The notes: generated from the letters alone by a model not told the origin. A DNA stretch of 64,000 bases from Pararobbsia alpina_A (GCF_965118125.1 NZ_OZ221287.1:3348001-3412000), one strand, 5' to 3'; shown: positions 1-6,707, numbered from the stretch's first letter. Numbers and translations are program-made.

Positions 1-5
1 CGTGG

Positions 6-188
6 ATGCGCCGCGAGACGCTGCCGTCCGTGGAACTCTTCGCGGAGCGCGCGAGAATACTTGCGCGCGTGATTGCGAATCCGAATGACCAAGCAACGCG
101 CCGCATGCTCGAGTCGACGCGCGTGAGATTGATTGACTCAGGATTTGCGCGATATGCGCAAGCGATCGATCGGTTAATCGTTTTCTGA
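6..188 (+). CDS. Hypothetical protein, possibly the C-terminal part of a gene starting outside the window
   Basis: The frame encodes 60 residues from an ATG at base 6 to a stop at 186-188. It is also open to the left edge, so this may be the end of a longer gene. The product is helical and arginine-rich, with no signal peptide, membrane segment or motif I recognise. With only five bases before the ATG, no ribosome binding site can be judged. It is the leftmost item of the accessory region, and no function is proposed. Confidence 0.4.
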   Translation: MRRETLPSVELFAERARILARVIANPNDQATRRMLESTRVRLIDSGFARYAQAIDRLIVF

Positions 189-258
189 CTACCGTTTTAT
201 CTCGATCAAATGGTCAGGCTTCGCACGAATCCATGCGACGTTCAATGAGCGGGATGTC

Positions 259-282
259 GTACGAAATTCGACTGTTTCGTAC
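259..282. promoter_or_regulatory. Inverted repeat, possible operator
   Basis: Perfect 8-base arms GTACGAAA (259-266) and TTTCGTAC (275-282) are separated by 8 bases. The site lies just upstream of a good promoter (295-322) that drives the candidate small RNA. The spacing, about 47-70 bases before the expected start of transcription, suits an activator or a distal repressor site. The symmetry is seen directly; the role is inferred. Confidence 0.45.
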
Positions 283-294
283 AGATCAAATCGG

Positions 295-322
295 TTGATA
301 CGCGCGTTGGGAACACTATGAT
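295..322 (+). promoter_or_regulatory. Sigma-70-type promoter
   Basis: TTGATA (295-300) and TATGAT (317-322) each match five of six consensus bases and are 16 bases apart. Transcription should start near 329. The only element before the strong terminator at 357-386 is about 60 bases of non-coding sequence, so the promoter seems dedicated to a short RNA. Confidence 0.55.
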
Positions 323-328
323 GAAAAC

Positions 329-386
329 GCTGCTGCGATTCAAAACCGGCATTGACGGGCCGACCTTCGGGTCGGCCCTTTTTTTT
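329..386 (+). ncRNA. Candidate small RNA of about 58 nt
   Basis: A well-formed promoter (295-322) is followed by about 28 bases of unstructured sequence and then by an intrinsic terminator with a 9-bp stem, a UUCG loop and eight U residues. That is the layout of a short terminator-ended regulatory RNA. The small reading frame starting at 318 begins inside the -10 box, so the transcript would not translate it. I do not recognise the RNA. Transcription start and end are inferred. Confidence 0.45.
357..386 (+). terminator. Strong intrinsic terminator
   Basis: Arms 357-365 and 370-378 form nine perfect pairs around a TTCG tetraloop, followed by eight T residues (379-386). A near copy in opposite orientation lies at 530-559. 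Confidence 0.85.
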
Positions 387-820
387 GGCCTACGCCCTTT
401 TTGACCGACGCCCATTTTGGCCTACGTTTCCCCTACGCCTGTTTGCTTCCGTCGGTCTAACGCGATGCCTCTCCGCGATCGTCTTGAAGCGGGTTCGCGA
501 TCTTACGGCGGTGTGCGTTCCTCTCGCGCAAAAAAAGGGGCCGACCCGAGGGTCGACCCGAGCTGCTGTCACGGCATGGGGGCCAAAGGACAGCAAAGTG
601 GCACCCCGACGCCACTGGCGTCAGCACGTCGAAGCACCGATTCGGGATCTTACGTAGCCAAGCCAATGAATCCAACCAGGCTCACGCGTCCGAAAGTGTG
701 CGTTTTCGTTGATACGCTCGTTGGGTGCGATACGTCAGCACATCCTACCTTGACGACGGTGGTCGGCGCTCACGCCCCAAACGATCAGACGCCATAGCGA
801 GTCGTGTCAGGCAATTCTGA
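387..820. other. Non-coding stretch between remnants
   Basis: No convincing gene is seen. The frames have poor composition and no ribosome binding sites. Besides the minus-strand terminator at 530-559, it holds a short dyad GACGCC-ACT-GGCGTC (608-622). It also holds a copy (708-725) of the 18 bases at 294-311, differing at one position; the first copy contains the -35 box of the small RNA promoter, but the second lacks a matching -10 box. Confidence 0.5.
530..559 (-). terminator. Intrinsic terminator on the minus strand
   Basis: Read on the minus strand, arms 559-551 and 546-538 pair over nine positions with one G-U pair and a CUCG loop, followed by a C and seven U residues (536-530). No gene is evident upstream of it on the minus strand between 560 and 820, so the terminated transcript is unknown. 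A weak promoter-like pair (TTGGAT, 17 bases, TAAGAT on the minus strand near 650-680) could start one. Confidence 0.65.
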
Positions 821-901
821 AAATGCAGTCTTGGTGTTCTCGAAAGTCTTCGCCCCACCTACTATGCCGAACACCTCAACGAGATCGAGATGGCGAAATA
901 A
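821..901 (+). pseudogene. Fragment resembling the C-terminal end of a lost protein
   Basis: After a stop at 818-820 this frame reads 26 residues of protein-like sequence ending in YYAEHLNEIEMAK, with a stop at 899-901. The stop is five bases before the ATG of the next gene at 907, as in a translationally coupled operon. No start codon or continuation upstream is visible, so I read it as a decayed gene end. The family is not recognised. Confidence 0.3.
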
Positions 902-906
902 GCGCG

Positions 907-1707
907 ATGACAACCCAAATAGCAGTACATCGAACGGCCACGTTCATATACAGAGAAACAGCCGCACGAGCATTCAAGGAGTTGCTCCCTTGCTTTCAAG
1001 GCGACTGGAACGCGATCGACGAATTCTCACTTGCTCACCTCGTCAAGATAGCTCGCGCCGACCTCTCAAGTGACCCCACGAACGCACATCAGGTTCTCGC
1101 AATGGCCGCCGCCGTCCATTGGGACGAAGCCGGGGTGGACCGTCATTTCAATGCCGCGTTGGGCTCCGACGAAAGTGAAGCGATTCGATCGAACTACGCC
1201 TTCGCGCTCGATTGCATCGGCCGATGCGACCGTGCTGCAAATATGTATGAGCGTTCTGCACATATCAACTTCAACGACGTGACGGTGTTGCAGAAAGCGA
1301 TAGAGACCCAATGGCGCGCCGGAAGATGGGCGCGGTCCATTGGTCTAACGAAGATTCTTAGACTTTCGTCTCCGCCCGCTAACCCCGAGCCCTCGGATGC
1401 AAAAAAGAAGATCGTCGAGTGCACCGCGCGGATCGGCGCGTCACCGTACTTGCTTGAGCGGCTACACGCAGCCATACATTCATTCCTTCGCGATCGGAAG
1501 ATTCGGTCCGTGAGTTCATCGTTCGACTTGGACGATGCGGCAGGGAATGACAAAATCCATCTCACGATGGACGTCCTAGCAGATCCCGAAACGGTGGAGT
1601 GCCTCAATGAGGAACTCGCCGTGGTGTCTTCCGATGCCATGGAATCACATCCACTGAGCCACTTCTGCATCGGATTGAGTGGCGCCCATGCAATGGCTGA
1701 TTCCTGA
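907..1707 (+). CDS. Hypothetical protein with TPR-like helices
   Basis: The product has 266 residues starting at MTTQIAVH. An upstream in-frame start at 823 would add 28 residues of unlikely composition, so I chose 907. Residues about 85-170 have the alternating small and aromatic spacing of paired helices (NYAFALDCIGRCDRAANMYE), which resembles tetratricopeptide repeats. There is no signal peptide or membrane segment. The C-terminal third is mixed alpha/beta and unassigned. It stands alone between a gene remnant and the toxin-antitoxin pair. TPR-like proteins usually hold other proteins together, but no partner is evident, and the function is unknown. Confidence 0.55.
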   Translation: MTTQIAVHRTATFIYRETAARAFKELLPCFQGDWNAIDEFSLAHLVKIARADLSSDPTNAHQVLAMAAAVHWDEAGVDRHFNAALGSDESEAIRSNYAFALDCIGRCDRAANMYERSAHINFNDVTVLQKAIETQWRAGRWARSIGLTKILRLSSPPANPEPSDAKKKIVECTARIGASPYLLERLHAAIHSFLRDRKIRSVSSSFDLDDAAGNDKIHLTMDVLADPETVECLNEELAVVSSDAMESHPLSHFCIGLSGAHAMADS

Positions 1708-1983
1708 TCCGCGCACGCGGCTCAAATCTCTATCAGGCCAAACTCGACGCCGCGAAGGAATAGTCGTTCGTCGGCGGGCCGAAGCGAGCCTGCCACACGG
1801 CTTCTATCAGTCGAATGACCGCGCCCGACGTCCCTAGCGACCCTTCGCGCGTGATGCCTGCGCGTTGCCACCACTCGATCGATTGAACCCGAGAAGCTGT
1901 CGGCGCGCGGCCTTCGCAGCGCCGCGTAGGCCCCACATCGCTCCCGTTTGCAATTCCCGTGTCTGCACGACATCGGAAATGGC

Positions 1984-2012
1984 TTGCCCTTGAGTATCCG
2001 AATGGATACACT
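1984..2012 (+). promoter_or_regulatory. Promoter of the toxin-antitoxin operon
   Basis: TTGCCC (1984-1989) and TACACT (2007-2012) are separated by 17 bases, which puts the transcription start near 2019, just before the toxin ATG at 2032. The rest of the gap 1708-2031 shows no gene. Confidence 0.5.
1994..2009. promoter_or_regulatory. Palindromic operator overlapping the -10 box
   Basis: GTATCC-GAAT-GGATAC is a perfect inverted repeat with 6-base arms. It covers the spacer and the first half of the -10 box of the toxin-antitoxin promoter. Antitoxins of the HigA type commonly repress their own operon by binding such sites, so this is the likely autoregulatory operator. Confidence 0.6.
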
Positions 2013-2031
2013 TTACTCGAGACGTCGCGGC

Positions 2032-2334
2032 ATGAACACCCTCAACAAGACGGACCAATTCTCCCTTTGGCTTGATGCGCTCAAAAACGTGCACGCCAAG
2101 GCAAAGATCATGGTCCGGCTGAAACGAGCAGAGGCCGGGAATTTCGGCGATGTGACAGCGGTGGGCGAAGGCATTTCAGAGATGCGAATCGACTTCGGTC
2201 CTGGATACCGCGTCTACTTCGCGCAAGAGGGACGCGCTGTGTACCTGCTTGTGTGTGGAGGCGACAAGTCCACGCAAACAACGGACATCGGACGTGCGAA
2301 AGCCATCTGGAGGTCCTTCAAGGAGTGCAAATGA
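2032..2334 (+). CDS. RelE/HigB-type toxin (HI1419-like addiction module killer protein)
   Basis: The protein has 100 residues, the usual length of this family. The family fold is a small RelE/ParE ribonuclease domain. The conserved core is visible: LKRAEAGNFGD, then the G-x-SEMRIDFGPGYRVYF strand pair, then LVCGGDKSTQ and the C-terminal helix DIGRAKAIWRSF. I start at MNTLNK (2032) because the promoter's start point (about 2019) lies downstream of the earlier in-frame starts. Toxins of this group cleave mRNA on the ribosome and are neutralised by the partner encoded next. The stop overlaps the antitoxin start by four bases (ATGA), so the two are translationally coupled. Toxin before antitoxin is the HigBA order. 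Activity is inferred from family membership. Confidence 0.8.
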   Translation: MNTLNKTDQFSLWLDALKNVHAKAKIMVRLKRAEAGNFGDVTAVGEGISEMRIDFGPGYRVYFAQEGRAVYLLVCGGDKSTQTTDIGRAKAIWRSFKECK

Positions 2335-2726
2335 GGAAAGTTAACGTTTCCCGCTTTGACGTATCTGACTACCTCCGTGACGACGAGTCGATCGCAGCAT
2401 ATCTAAACGCTGCGCTCGAAGAAGGCGATGCAGATCTTCTGATGGCGGCGATTTCAGACATAGCAAAGGCGGTGGGAGTCGCTCACGTTGCAGACGCAGC
2501 AGGCCTCGGTCGCGAAAGCCTGTACAAGACATTGGCTGCAGGCTCTAAACCAAGGATGGATACCGTCTTCAAGCTTCTGGATGCACTAAACATACGGTTG
2601 ATCGCGTCCCCGCAGCAAACCGACTCAACGGACGTGAAGTCATCAGACGAGCCTCTCAAACGAGCGCCAAGAAAGCGGCGAAGTGCCGAACCTATCATCG
2701 GAGCAAGCCAGAGCGACAAGGCGTGA
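2331..2726 (+). CDS. HigA-type antitoxin with an extended basic tail (HI1420-like)
   Basis: The protein has 131 residues. Residues 1-25 (RFDVSDYLRDDESIAAYL) match the N-terminal element of the HI1420-like antidote family. Residues about 48-85 are a helix-turn-helix (VADAAGLGRESLYKTL, then MDTVFKLLDAL). Family members are usually near 100 residues; here a further 35 or so residues follow, polar and with a basic patch (KRAPRKRR), and of unknown purpose. It should bind the toxin and repress the operon through the palindrome at 1994-2009. Its ATG overlaps the toxin stop. Identification is good; the role of the tail is not known. Confidence 0.8.
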   Translation: MRKVNVSRFDVSDYLRDDESIAAYLNAALEEGDADLLMAAISDIAKAVGVAHVADAAGLGRESLYKTLAAGSKPRMDTVFKLLDALNIRLIASPQQTDSTDVKSSDEPLKRAPRKRRSAEPIIGASQSDKA

Positions 2727-2750
2727 ATCGGAAATCATTAGGCGCAGCGA

Positions 2751-2933
2751 TTGTGCATCGCGGGCGACCTAGTCAGATTCCAGGCGCGCAAACATCTATC
2801 AAACACCGATGTAGGGTTGCCGCTCGGCTATACGTCGCAACCGGTCATCAATCTGCGTGGCGGTGTTTCGCTGATCCCGAAGGCAATCGCTCTGTCGCTG
2901 CCGCTGATCGAGAACGAACGCGACCACAAGGGC
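2751..2933 (+). pseudogene. Remnant of an XRE-like helix-turn-helix regulator
   Basis: A frame without an ATG encodes about 60 residues whose spacing resembles an XRE-type DNA-binding domain: GDLVRFQARKHLSNTD, then LPLGYTSQPVINLRGG, then IPKAIALSL. It has a stop close upstream (2739-2741), and its continuation runs antisense into the gene that ends at 2942. The expected Gln and Glu positions of a working helix-turn-helix are poorly kept. I read it as a decayed fragment. A divergent real gene cannot be excluded. Confidence 0.3.
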
Positions 2934-2941
2934 GCCTCGTG

Positions 2942-3577
2942 CTACGCCTTGCCGTCGCTCGCGGAGATACGCGCTTTAATTTTTTCAGGGAGCGTGTACA
3001 AGTACACTAGAAGCAGCTCCGTGAACTGCATCAGCTCCGCGGCCGATTCTTTCGTGAACTCCTCTTCTTCGTGGAGCGCATCGTTCCCGTCAAGTCTTAC
3101 ACGATGCGCCCATGCCTGAAGGTCCTTGGTGATACGACCCTCTGCTGCCAACTTGTCGATGCGCTTTTCGAGCTTCCACGCTTCGACATCCGGGCTGTGC
3201 TGTTTCAGCGCAATTTCCAAACAACGCCGGAACATGGCCGCGGCGGGTGTGTAGTCACTTCGGTTCAAACATCGGGCACCCTGCTCATAGGCCCGCCTCG
3301 CCCCATCAGGAATGTGTTCTGGCACAGGAGATTGTGCGGGTATCGGAAAAACCTTCATGATGGTGCAGTTCGGCGCGTCATTCAGTCTTCCGGCGTATTG
3401 CATCGGCAGCATCGACATGGTCGAACGAATCAGAGCGACGATGGGATCTCCGCATGCGGGACAAACCGCAATAACGTTGTAGTGGTGCTGCTTTATCGGG
3501 TGCCCAGACGCACCCGTGAGTACGAACGCAGCATGCGCCGCACCGCAATGCGGACAGTCGTTGACGATAGTCGCCAT
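2942..3577 (-). CDS. Zinc-ribbon protein with DUF4145-like domain
   Basis: The chosen start is MATIVNDC (3577), giving 211 residues. An upstream in-frame start at 3664 would add 29 residues ahead of the ribbon. Residues 8-11 (CPHC) and 39-42 (CPAC) make a four-cysteine zinc ribbon. Residues about 95-200 are helical with the DUF4145 pattern: ARCLNRSDYTPAAAMFRRCLE, then GNDALHEEEEFT. DUF4145 occurs alone and fused to restriction and other defence enzymes, and has been related to the HEPN fold; the GN-x3-H element would be the corresponding motif. It is the first of two minus-strand genes facing the toxin-antitoxin pair. A role in nucleic-acid sensing is inference. Confidence 0.65.
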   Translation of the reverse strand: MATIVNDCPHCGAAHAAFVLTGASGHPIKQHHYNVIAVCPACGDPIVALIRSTMSMLPMQYAGRLNDAPNCTIMKVFPIPAQSPVPEHIPDGARRAYEQGARCLNRSDYTPAAAMFRRCLEIALKQHSPDVEAWKLEKRIDKLAAEGRITKDLQAWAHRVRLDGNDALHEEEEFTKESAAELMQFTELLLVYLYTLPEKIKARISASDGKA

Positions 3578-3647
3578 AGTGTTTTCAAGGAAAGGTTGTT
3601 TGCACGCCCGTTCGATCGCACCACGGACGTTTAGCGATGACAAGCTG

Positions 3648-3929
3648 TCAACGGTATTTTGCAAAATCCGAATTCACGGCCAGCGGCTGGCTCTCGTCAC
3701 CGCGCTCGCGCATTTCTCGATATACCGCTATCAAAACGCTTTCGACGCGGAACCAATTTTCTCGGACTGCTGCCACCAAACTGACCTCGTCGCCGTTCAC
3801 GCGGAAGACATCTGTAATGGCTTCGCGCGAAACGGCGCTCAAAATCGGCCTTCCATCCACCACGATATCAACGAGCACGACTTCGCGGTGTCGGTCGTAC
3901 ATCGGCGTGTTTAATTTGGCTTCTCCCAT
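3648..3929 (-). CDS. Small DUF1488-like protein
   Basis: The protein has 93 residues. I chose the ATG at 3929 because GGAG lies nine bases before it; the longer frame to 4061 has no such site. The middle reads G-RPILSAVSREAITDVF, followed by a helix with R-x2-V-x2-VLIAVYRE and the ending LAVNSDF, which fits the DUF1488 pattern (a short protein with a conserved A-[IV]-S-x-EA segment). That family has no established function. It ends about 70 bases before the start of the zinc-ribbon gene on the same strand and may be cotranscribed with it. Confidence 0.55.
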   Translation of the reverse strand: MGEAKLNTPMYDRHREVVLVDIVVDGRPILSAVSREAITDVFRVNGDEVSLVAAVRENWFRVESVLIAVYREMRERGDESQPLAVNSDFAKYR

Positions 3930-4063
3930 GCTTCGCGTCTCCTCATGTAAGCCCACAACGCGCCAGCGTATCCGGCGTGAATTAAGCATGGCACGAATAC
4001 GATTGCGGTAAAAGCACCGACTCCATCGAGTAGAGGCCTCACACAGCCACTGACGCCCCACTC

Positions 4064-4207
4064 ATGACTGACGAGGATCGAGCACGCGTGCCCGGCAAGC
4101 AGATGGAGTGCTTCAAGAACAATTTCGGCAACGAGAACGTGCGCTCGGAAGCCGCCGACGTCATCATTTCACGGGCTACGTTTGAAGCGTTGCGTGGAAG
4201 GAAGTGA
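4064..4207 (+). CDS. Small hypothetical protein, possibly a gene fragment
   Basis: This is a 47-residue frame from ATG 4064 to stop 4205-4207. It is hydrophilic, with a charged start (MTDEDRARVPGKQ) and a helical end (ISRATFEALRGRK). The frame is open for another ten codons upstream to a stop at 4031, so it could be the tail of a larger lost gene. No ribosome binding site is clear. I do not recognise the family. Confidence 0.35.
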   Translation: MTDEDRARVPGKQMECFKNNFGNENVRSEAADVIISRATFEALRGRK

Positions 4208-4436
4208 GCGTCGCCTCGAGCACGCTCAAGCCAAACGTCGAACCGTGCTAGAACCGACATGGCGCCACGAAAAGCAACCAAGGGCCCACATGTCTAGTGC
4301 TGGGCTCATGTACATGGTGACCTCACTTTGCTACGTTAAGTTCGCTGCCGGCAAATGCCGCGTCAATCACTTCAAGACAGCGACCTTGCGAGTTCCTATC
4401 CACTGCCAACATCAGGCCCCAATGCTGTTCGCTGGG

Positions 4437-4535
4437 CTAGCTAGAGGTAAGCGCTATCTTCCGTAAGACTCCTCCTTGCTCCAAGCGAGCAATCACGTCA
4501 TCCATGACTTCATCCATCGGTATTGGAAGACCCAT
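4437..4535 (-). CDS. Very short hypothetical peptide
   Basis: A 32-residue frame starts MGLPIPMDEVMDDVIARLEQGG and ends at a TAG at 4439-4437. The composition is protein-like: acidic, with one amphipathic helix. No strong ribosome binding site precedes it. It may be the head of a broken gene. Around it, the stretch 4208-4631 contains nothing else I can support. Confidence 0.25.
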   Translation of the reverse strand: MGLPIPMDEVMDDVIARLEQGGVLRKIALTSS

Positions 4536-4631
4536 GTTCGCCTCGGATTTTAGAAAGTGCGTGTCTTATCCCGCTTGTTTCTTCGTATCTGCGATCTAAA
4601 CGGCCCACAGATACTTTTGATCGGTTTCGGA

Positions 4632-4790
4632 TCAGCGAGCCAGATAGATAGGTGCCTTCGACGGCATGCCGGCATCCGCGGCGAACTCAGCGATGGTTCC
4701 GCCGCCAGCGATACGTTCGATGATGCGGTCCACCACCACGGACGGCCAAAAGGCCCGGGCAGTAACGCGTTCCTCGATATACGTTTCCAT
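4632..4790 (-). CDS. Short helix-turn-helix peptide resembling the start of a phage terminase small subunit
   Basis: The protein has 52 residues, from METYIEERV, with AAAGG seven bases before the ATG. Residues 15-50 read VVVDRIIERIAGGGTIAEFAADAGMPSKAPIY-L, which matches the first helix-turn-helix seen in phage terminase small subunits and related DNA-binding proteins (Ile/Leu-x3-G-x-[ST]-x3-[FI], then GMPS). It stops where the family would continue with a tryptophan-containing helix, so it is either a truncated prophage gene or a free-standing small regulator. A perfect inverted repeat lies directly upstream (4799-4820), which would suit a self-regulating DNA-binding peptide. Confidence 0.45.
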   Translation of the reverse strand: METYIEERVTARAFWPSVVVDRIIERIAGGGTIAEFAADAGMPSKAPIYLAR

Positions 4791-4798
4791 GTCGCGCC

Positions 4799-4820
4799 TT
4801 TCTCATCTCGATATGAGAAA
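4799..4820. promoter_or_regulatory. Inverted repeat upstream of the small HTH gene
   Basis: Perfect 8-base arms TTTCTCAT (4799-4806) and ATGAGAAA (4813-4820) flank six bases. The site ends nine bases before the ATG at 4790 (minus strand), so a bound protein or RNA hairpin would block the start region. A -10-like TAAACT lies just upstream on the minus strand. Confidence 0.45.
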
Positions 4821-4925
4821 GTTTACAGACCGAACGACTACCTTGGAATGGTTATTTTAATACCTAAAAATGTGCCGCCGACTGACACGCATCCATTGCG
4901 GATGCTGGCGGGATAAAGGCGGTGG

Positions 4926-5666
4926 TTACGGCAAGTCTAAGTCTTCTGCTCGAACCGGCTCCCGGTAGTCCGGATGCCCCGTGGTGCGTTCGCCTCTGAC
5001 TGCTGTCCAAAAGTAACGCGCATGATGCGCGTAGACGCCCGCTGTGTCGCTCATATCCATCGACGTCGCCCGAACGGCACTCATAAGATGTTCGATGATG
5101 CGACACGTGTCCTGATAGAACGCCTCGATTTCATCATCCGTTGCATCCCCACCAGTCGCTTTTGCTGGTTCTCGTTGACGATGGGCCAAGGAAACATTGC
5201 GCAGTCGAACGAGTTTTTTCAGAACGGCCTCACACTCACCGCCCTTGGCATATTTATCGACCAACTCCCCGGCGCATTCAATTCTCTCGGGCAGGTAGTG
5301 GCGAAGATGTTCGCCAAAGAATCCTTGGTTATCAGTCCGTTCCGAGATCAACTTTTCGACCGCATCCGGATGACGTAACTCTGCAACGATTCGCATCACG
5401 CTTACTGCTTTCTTCTCTCCATCCCAGACACGGAGGAGCGCCATCAAGACCTCACGGCGCAGAGCGAAGCGAACAATGCCGAAAGTATTTGTGGCAAACG
5501 ACTCTCCCATGCGCGCCAACAGTTCGCTGTCATGCACGGTTGGCTTCCACGTCTCGTGCAGCACGACTGCCGTTGTTACCTCTTGCTCCGCCGCCTCAAC
5601 TTGTCGTTTGAGTTCGGCCACCCACTCTTCGTTGTTCACGACGCCCCCGGTCTTTATATTGCCCAC
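4926..5666 (-). CDS. AbiU2-like HEPN domain protein
   Basis: The protein has 246 residues, all helical, with no signal peptide. The start is GTG at 5666 (AAGG nine bases before); a second GTG nine codons on is an alternative. Residues about 58-85 (NTFGIVRFALRREVLMALLRVWD) and 156-162 (RNVSLAH) fit the HEPN AbiU2 pattern. The R-N-x4-H motif is the catalytic signature of HEPN ribonucleases. AbiU2 was described as an abortive-infection protein in Lactococcus, and the family is probably an RNase effector. The gene is third in a tight operon (9 bases after the previous gene) behind a membrane protein and a coiled-coil protein. Substrate and trigger are unknown. Confidence 0.65.
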   Translation of the reverse strand: MGNIKTGGVVNNEEWVAELKRQVEAAEQEVTTAVVLHETWKPTVHDSELLARMGESFATNTFGIVRFALRREVLMALLRVWDGEKKAVSVMRIVAELRHPDAVEKLISERTDNQGFFGEHLRHYLPERIECAGELVDKYAKGGECEAVLKKLVRLRNVSLAHRQREPAKATGGDATDDEIEAFYQDTCRIIEHLMSAVRATSMDMSDTAGVYAHHARYFWTAVRGERTTGHPDYREPVRAEDLDLP

Positions 5667-5675
5667 TAGATTGCC

Positions 5676-5888
5676 TTAACGCCGCCTCTTCACCTCGAAC
5701 GCCAAGCGTGCCCGCCGATAGTTCAGTTCGGCAATGTCGCACTTGAGCACGGCGATTTTGAGTCGGCCTCCGGCCATCCTGAGGCCCAACTTCCTCATGA
5801 GCGCAACGTAGTCGACCATGGCGGCGAGAACAGTCTCGCTCTTCCGTATCTCTTGCTCAACCTCAGTGAGTTCGTGTCGAGTTGTCAT
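5676..5888 (-). CDS. Small coiled-coil hypothetical protein
   Basis: The protein has 70 residues from ATG 5888 (MTTRHELTEVEQEI); a GTG two codons earlier is possible. The whole chain has heptad-like spacing and ends in a very basic stretch (RRARLAFEVKRRR). There is no membrane segment or catalytic motif. It sits between the membrane protein (31 bases upstream) and the HEPN protein (9 bases downstream), all on the minus strand. By position it could be an adaptor or an antitoxin for the HEPN protein; this is inference only. Confidence 0.5.
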   Translation of the reverse strand: MTTRHELTEVEQEIRKSETVLAAMVDYVALMRKLGLRMAGGRLKIAVLKCDIAELNYRRARLAFEVKRRR

Positions 5889-5918
5889 CGCCACATTCCG
5901 GTCAACGGGTACGGTTCG

Positions 5919-6554
5919 CTAGTTGTGAACCAACGCGTTTAGTTGCTCAATCATTTTTCTGTCCGATTCCAAACGTCTCTGCTTCGCTCTAATCTCTTGC
6001 ACTAGAACACGCTGGATTTGCTCGTGCATGTTCCAATTGCGTTCGTGAATTTCGGGTGCATCGAGCCTGTAGTGCTTTCGTATTTCAATCGCCAGCACCC
6101 ACGAACGCCTTGCAAGGTGCGCCATCGCGTACACCTTTCGGCCAGCGACAACTAGCGGGTCATAATGTTCTGGGTCATCGAATATGTCTCGCCGCCAACC
6201 TTCTATCGCATTGGGAAACTCGCGAAGCTTCGCAAGGAACGACATCTCTAGCTCGCGCGATGTTACGTCTACCTGATACACAAATCCGGGTATCGGACTG
6301 TCTCCAAGCAGCTGATAGCTGTTTTGCCGCTCCGCCTCACCGATAGCATATTCAAGGTCGAGCAGTTTGTGCACGCAATTGCGGCAGTAGCGCTCAAGTT
6401 CGACAGCCACGGACAGCGCCGTATCCCGAGCGAGGCCGTTGCGCAACCTCCATTCTTTGAACCACCCGAGCAGGGCCGCGAGTAGTGTACTGACGACCGA
6501 CGACGAGATAACGGCAGCCAATATGGTTGGCGTCAAAACATTCAGTAGGCTCAT
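5919..6554 (-). CDS. Membrane-anchored helical protein of unknown function
   Basis: The start at 6554 (MSLLNVLTP) is supported by GGAGAGG five bases before the ATG; a longer frame to 6698 would run through the promoter. The protein has 211 residues. Residues 7-31 form one hydrophobic segment (ILAAVISSSVVSTLLAALLGWF), followed by basic residues, so the remaining 180 residues are probably cytoplasmic. That part is helical, with a cysteine pair (RYCRNC) and a long charged C-terminal helix. No family is recognised. It heads the operon that ends with the AbiU2-like protein and is divergent from another membrane-anchored protein, so a sensor role is plausible but unproven. Confidence 0.5.
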   Translation of the reverse strand: MSLLNVLTPTILAAVISSSVVSTLLAALLGWFKEWRLRNGLARDTALSVAVELERYCRNCVHKLLDLEYAIGEAERQNSYQLLGDSPIPGFVYQVDVTSRELEMSFLAKLREFPNAIEGWRRDIFDDPEHYDPLVVAGRKVYAMAHLARRSWVLAIEIRKHYRLDAPEIHERNWNMHEQIQRVLVQEIRAKQRRLESDRKMIEQLNALVHN

Positions 6555-6626
6555 CGTTCCCTCTCCCGGCCATCCGGTTTGCGGCGATGATATCCGGGTT
6601 CGAATTCCGGAGAAACTGGGATGAAA

Positions 6627-6642
6627 ACGAACCCGGGTTCGT
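6627..6642. promoter_or_regulatory. Perfect 16-bp palindrome in a divergent promoter region
   Basis: ACGAACCCGGGTTCGT is self-complementary without a mismatch. It lies between the divergent starts at 6554 and 6708, seven bases upstream of the -35 box at 6649. A half-site GGGTTCG recurs at 6596-6602. This is the likely binding site of a dimeric regulator that controls both directions. Confidence 0.55.
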
Positions 6643-6648
6643 CTCGAC

Positions 6649-6677
6649 TTAGCACCTTCAAAATCTGATCTTATTAT
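6649..6677 (+). promoter_or_regulatory. Promoter of the winged-helix membrane protein gene
   Basis: TTAGCA (6649-6654) and TATTAT (6672-6677) are separated by 17 bases. Transcription would start near 6684, leaving a 24-base leader before ATG 6708. Confidence 0.5.
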
Positions 6678-6707
6678 TGCGGCACCAACAAACGCCAAGG
6701 GCGAGAC

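Noticed and set aside
318..404. Short reading frame MMKTLLRF in the small RNA region
   Set aside because: It starts inside the -10 box and runs through the terminator stem, so it would not be translated from this transcript.
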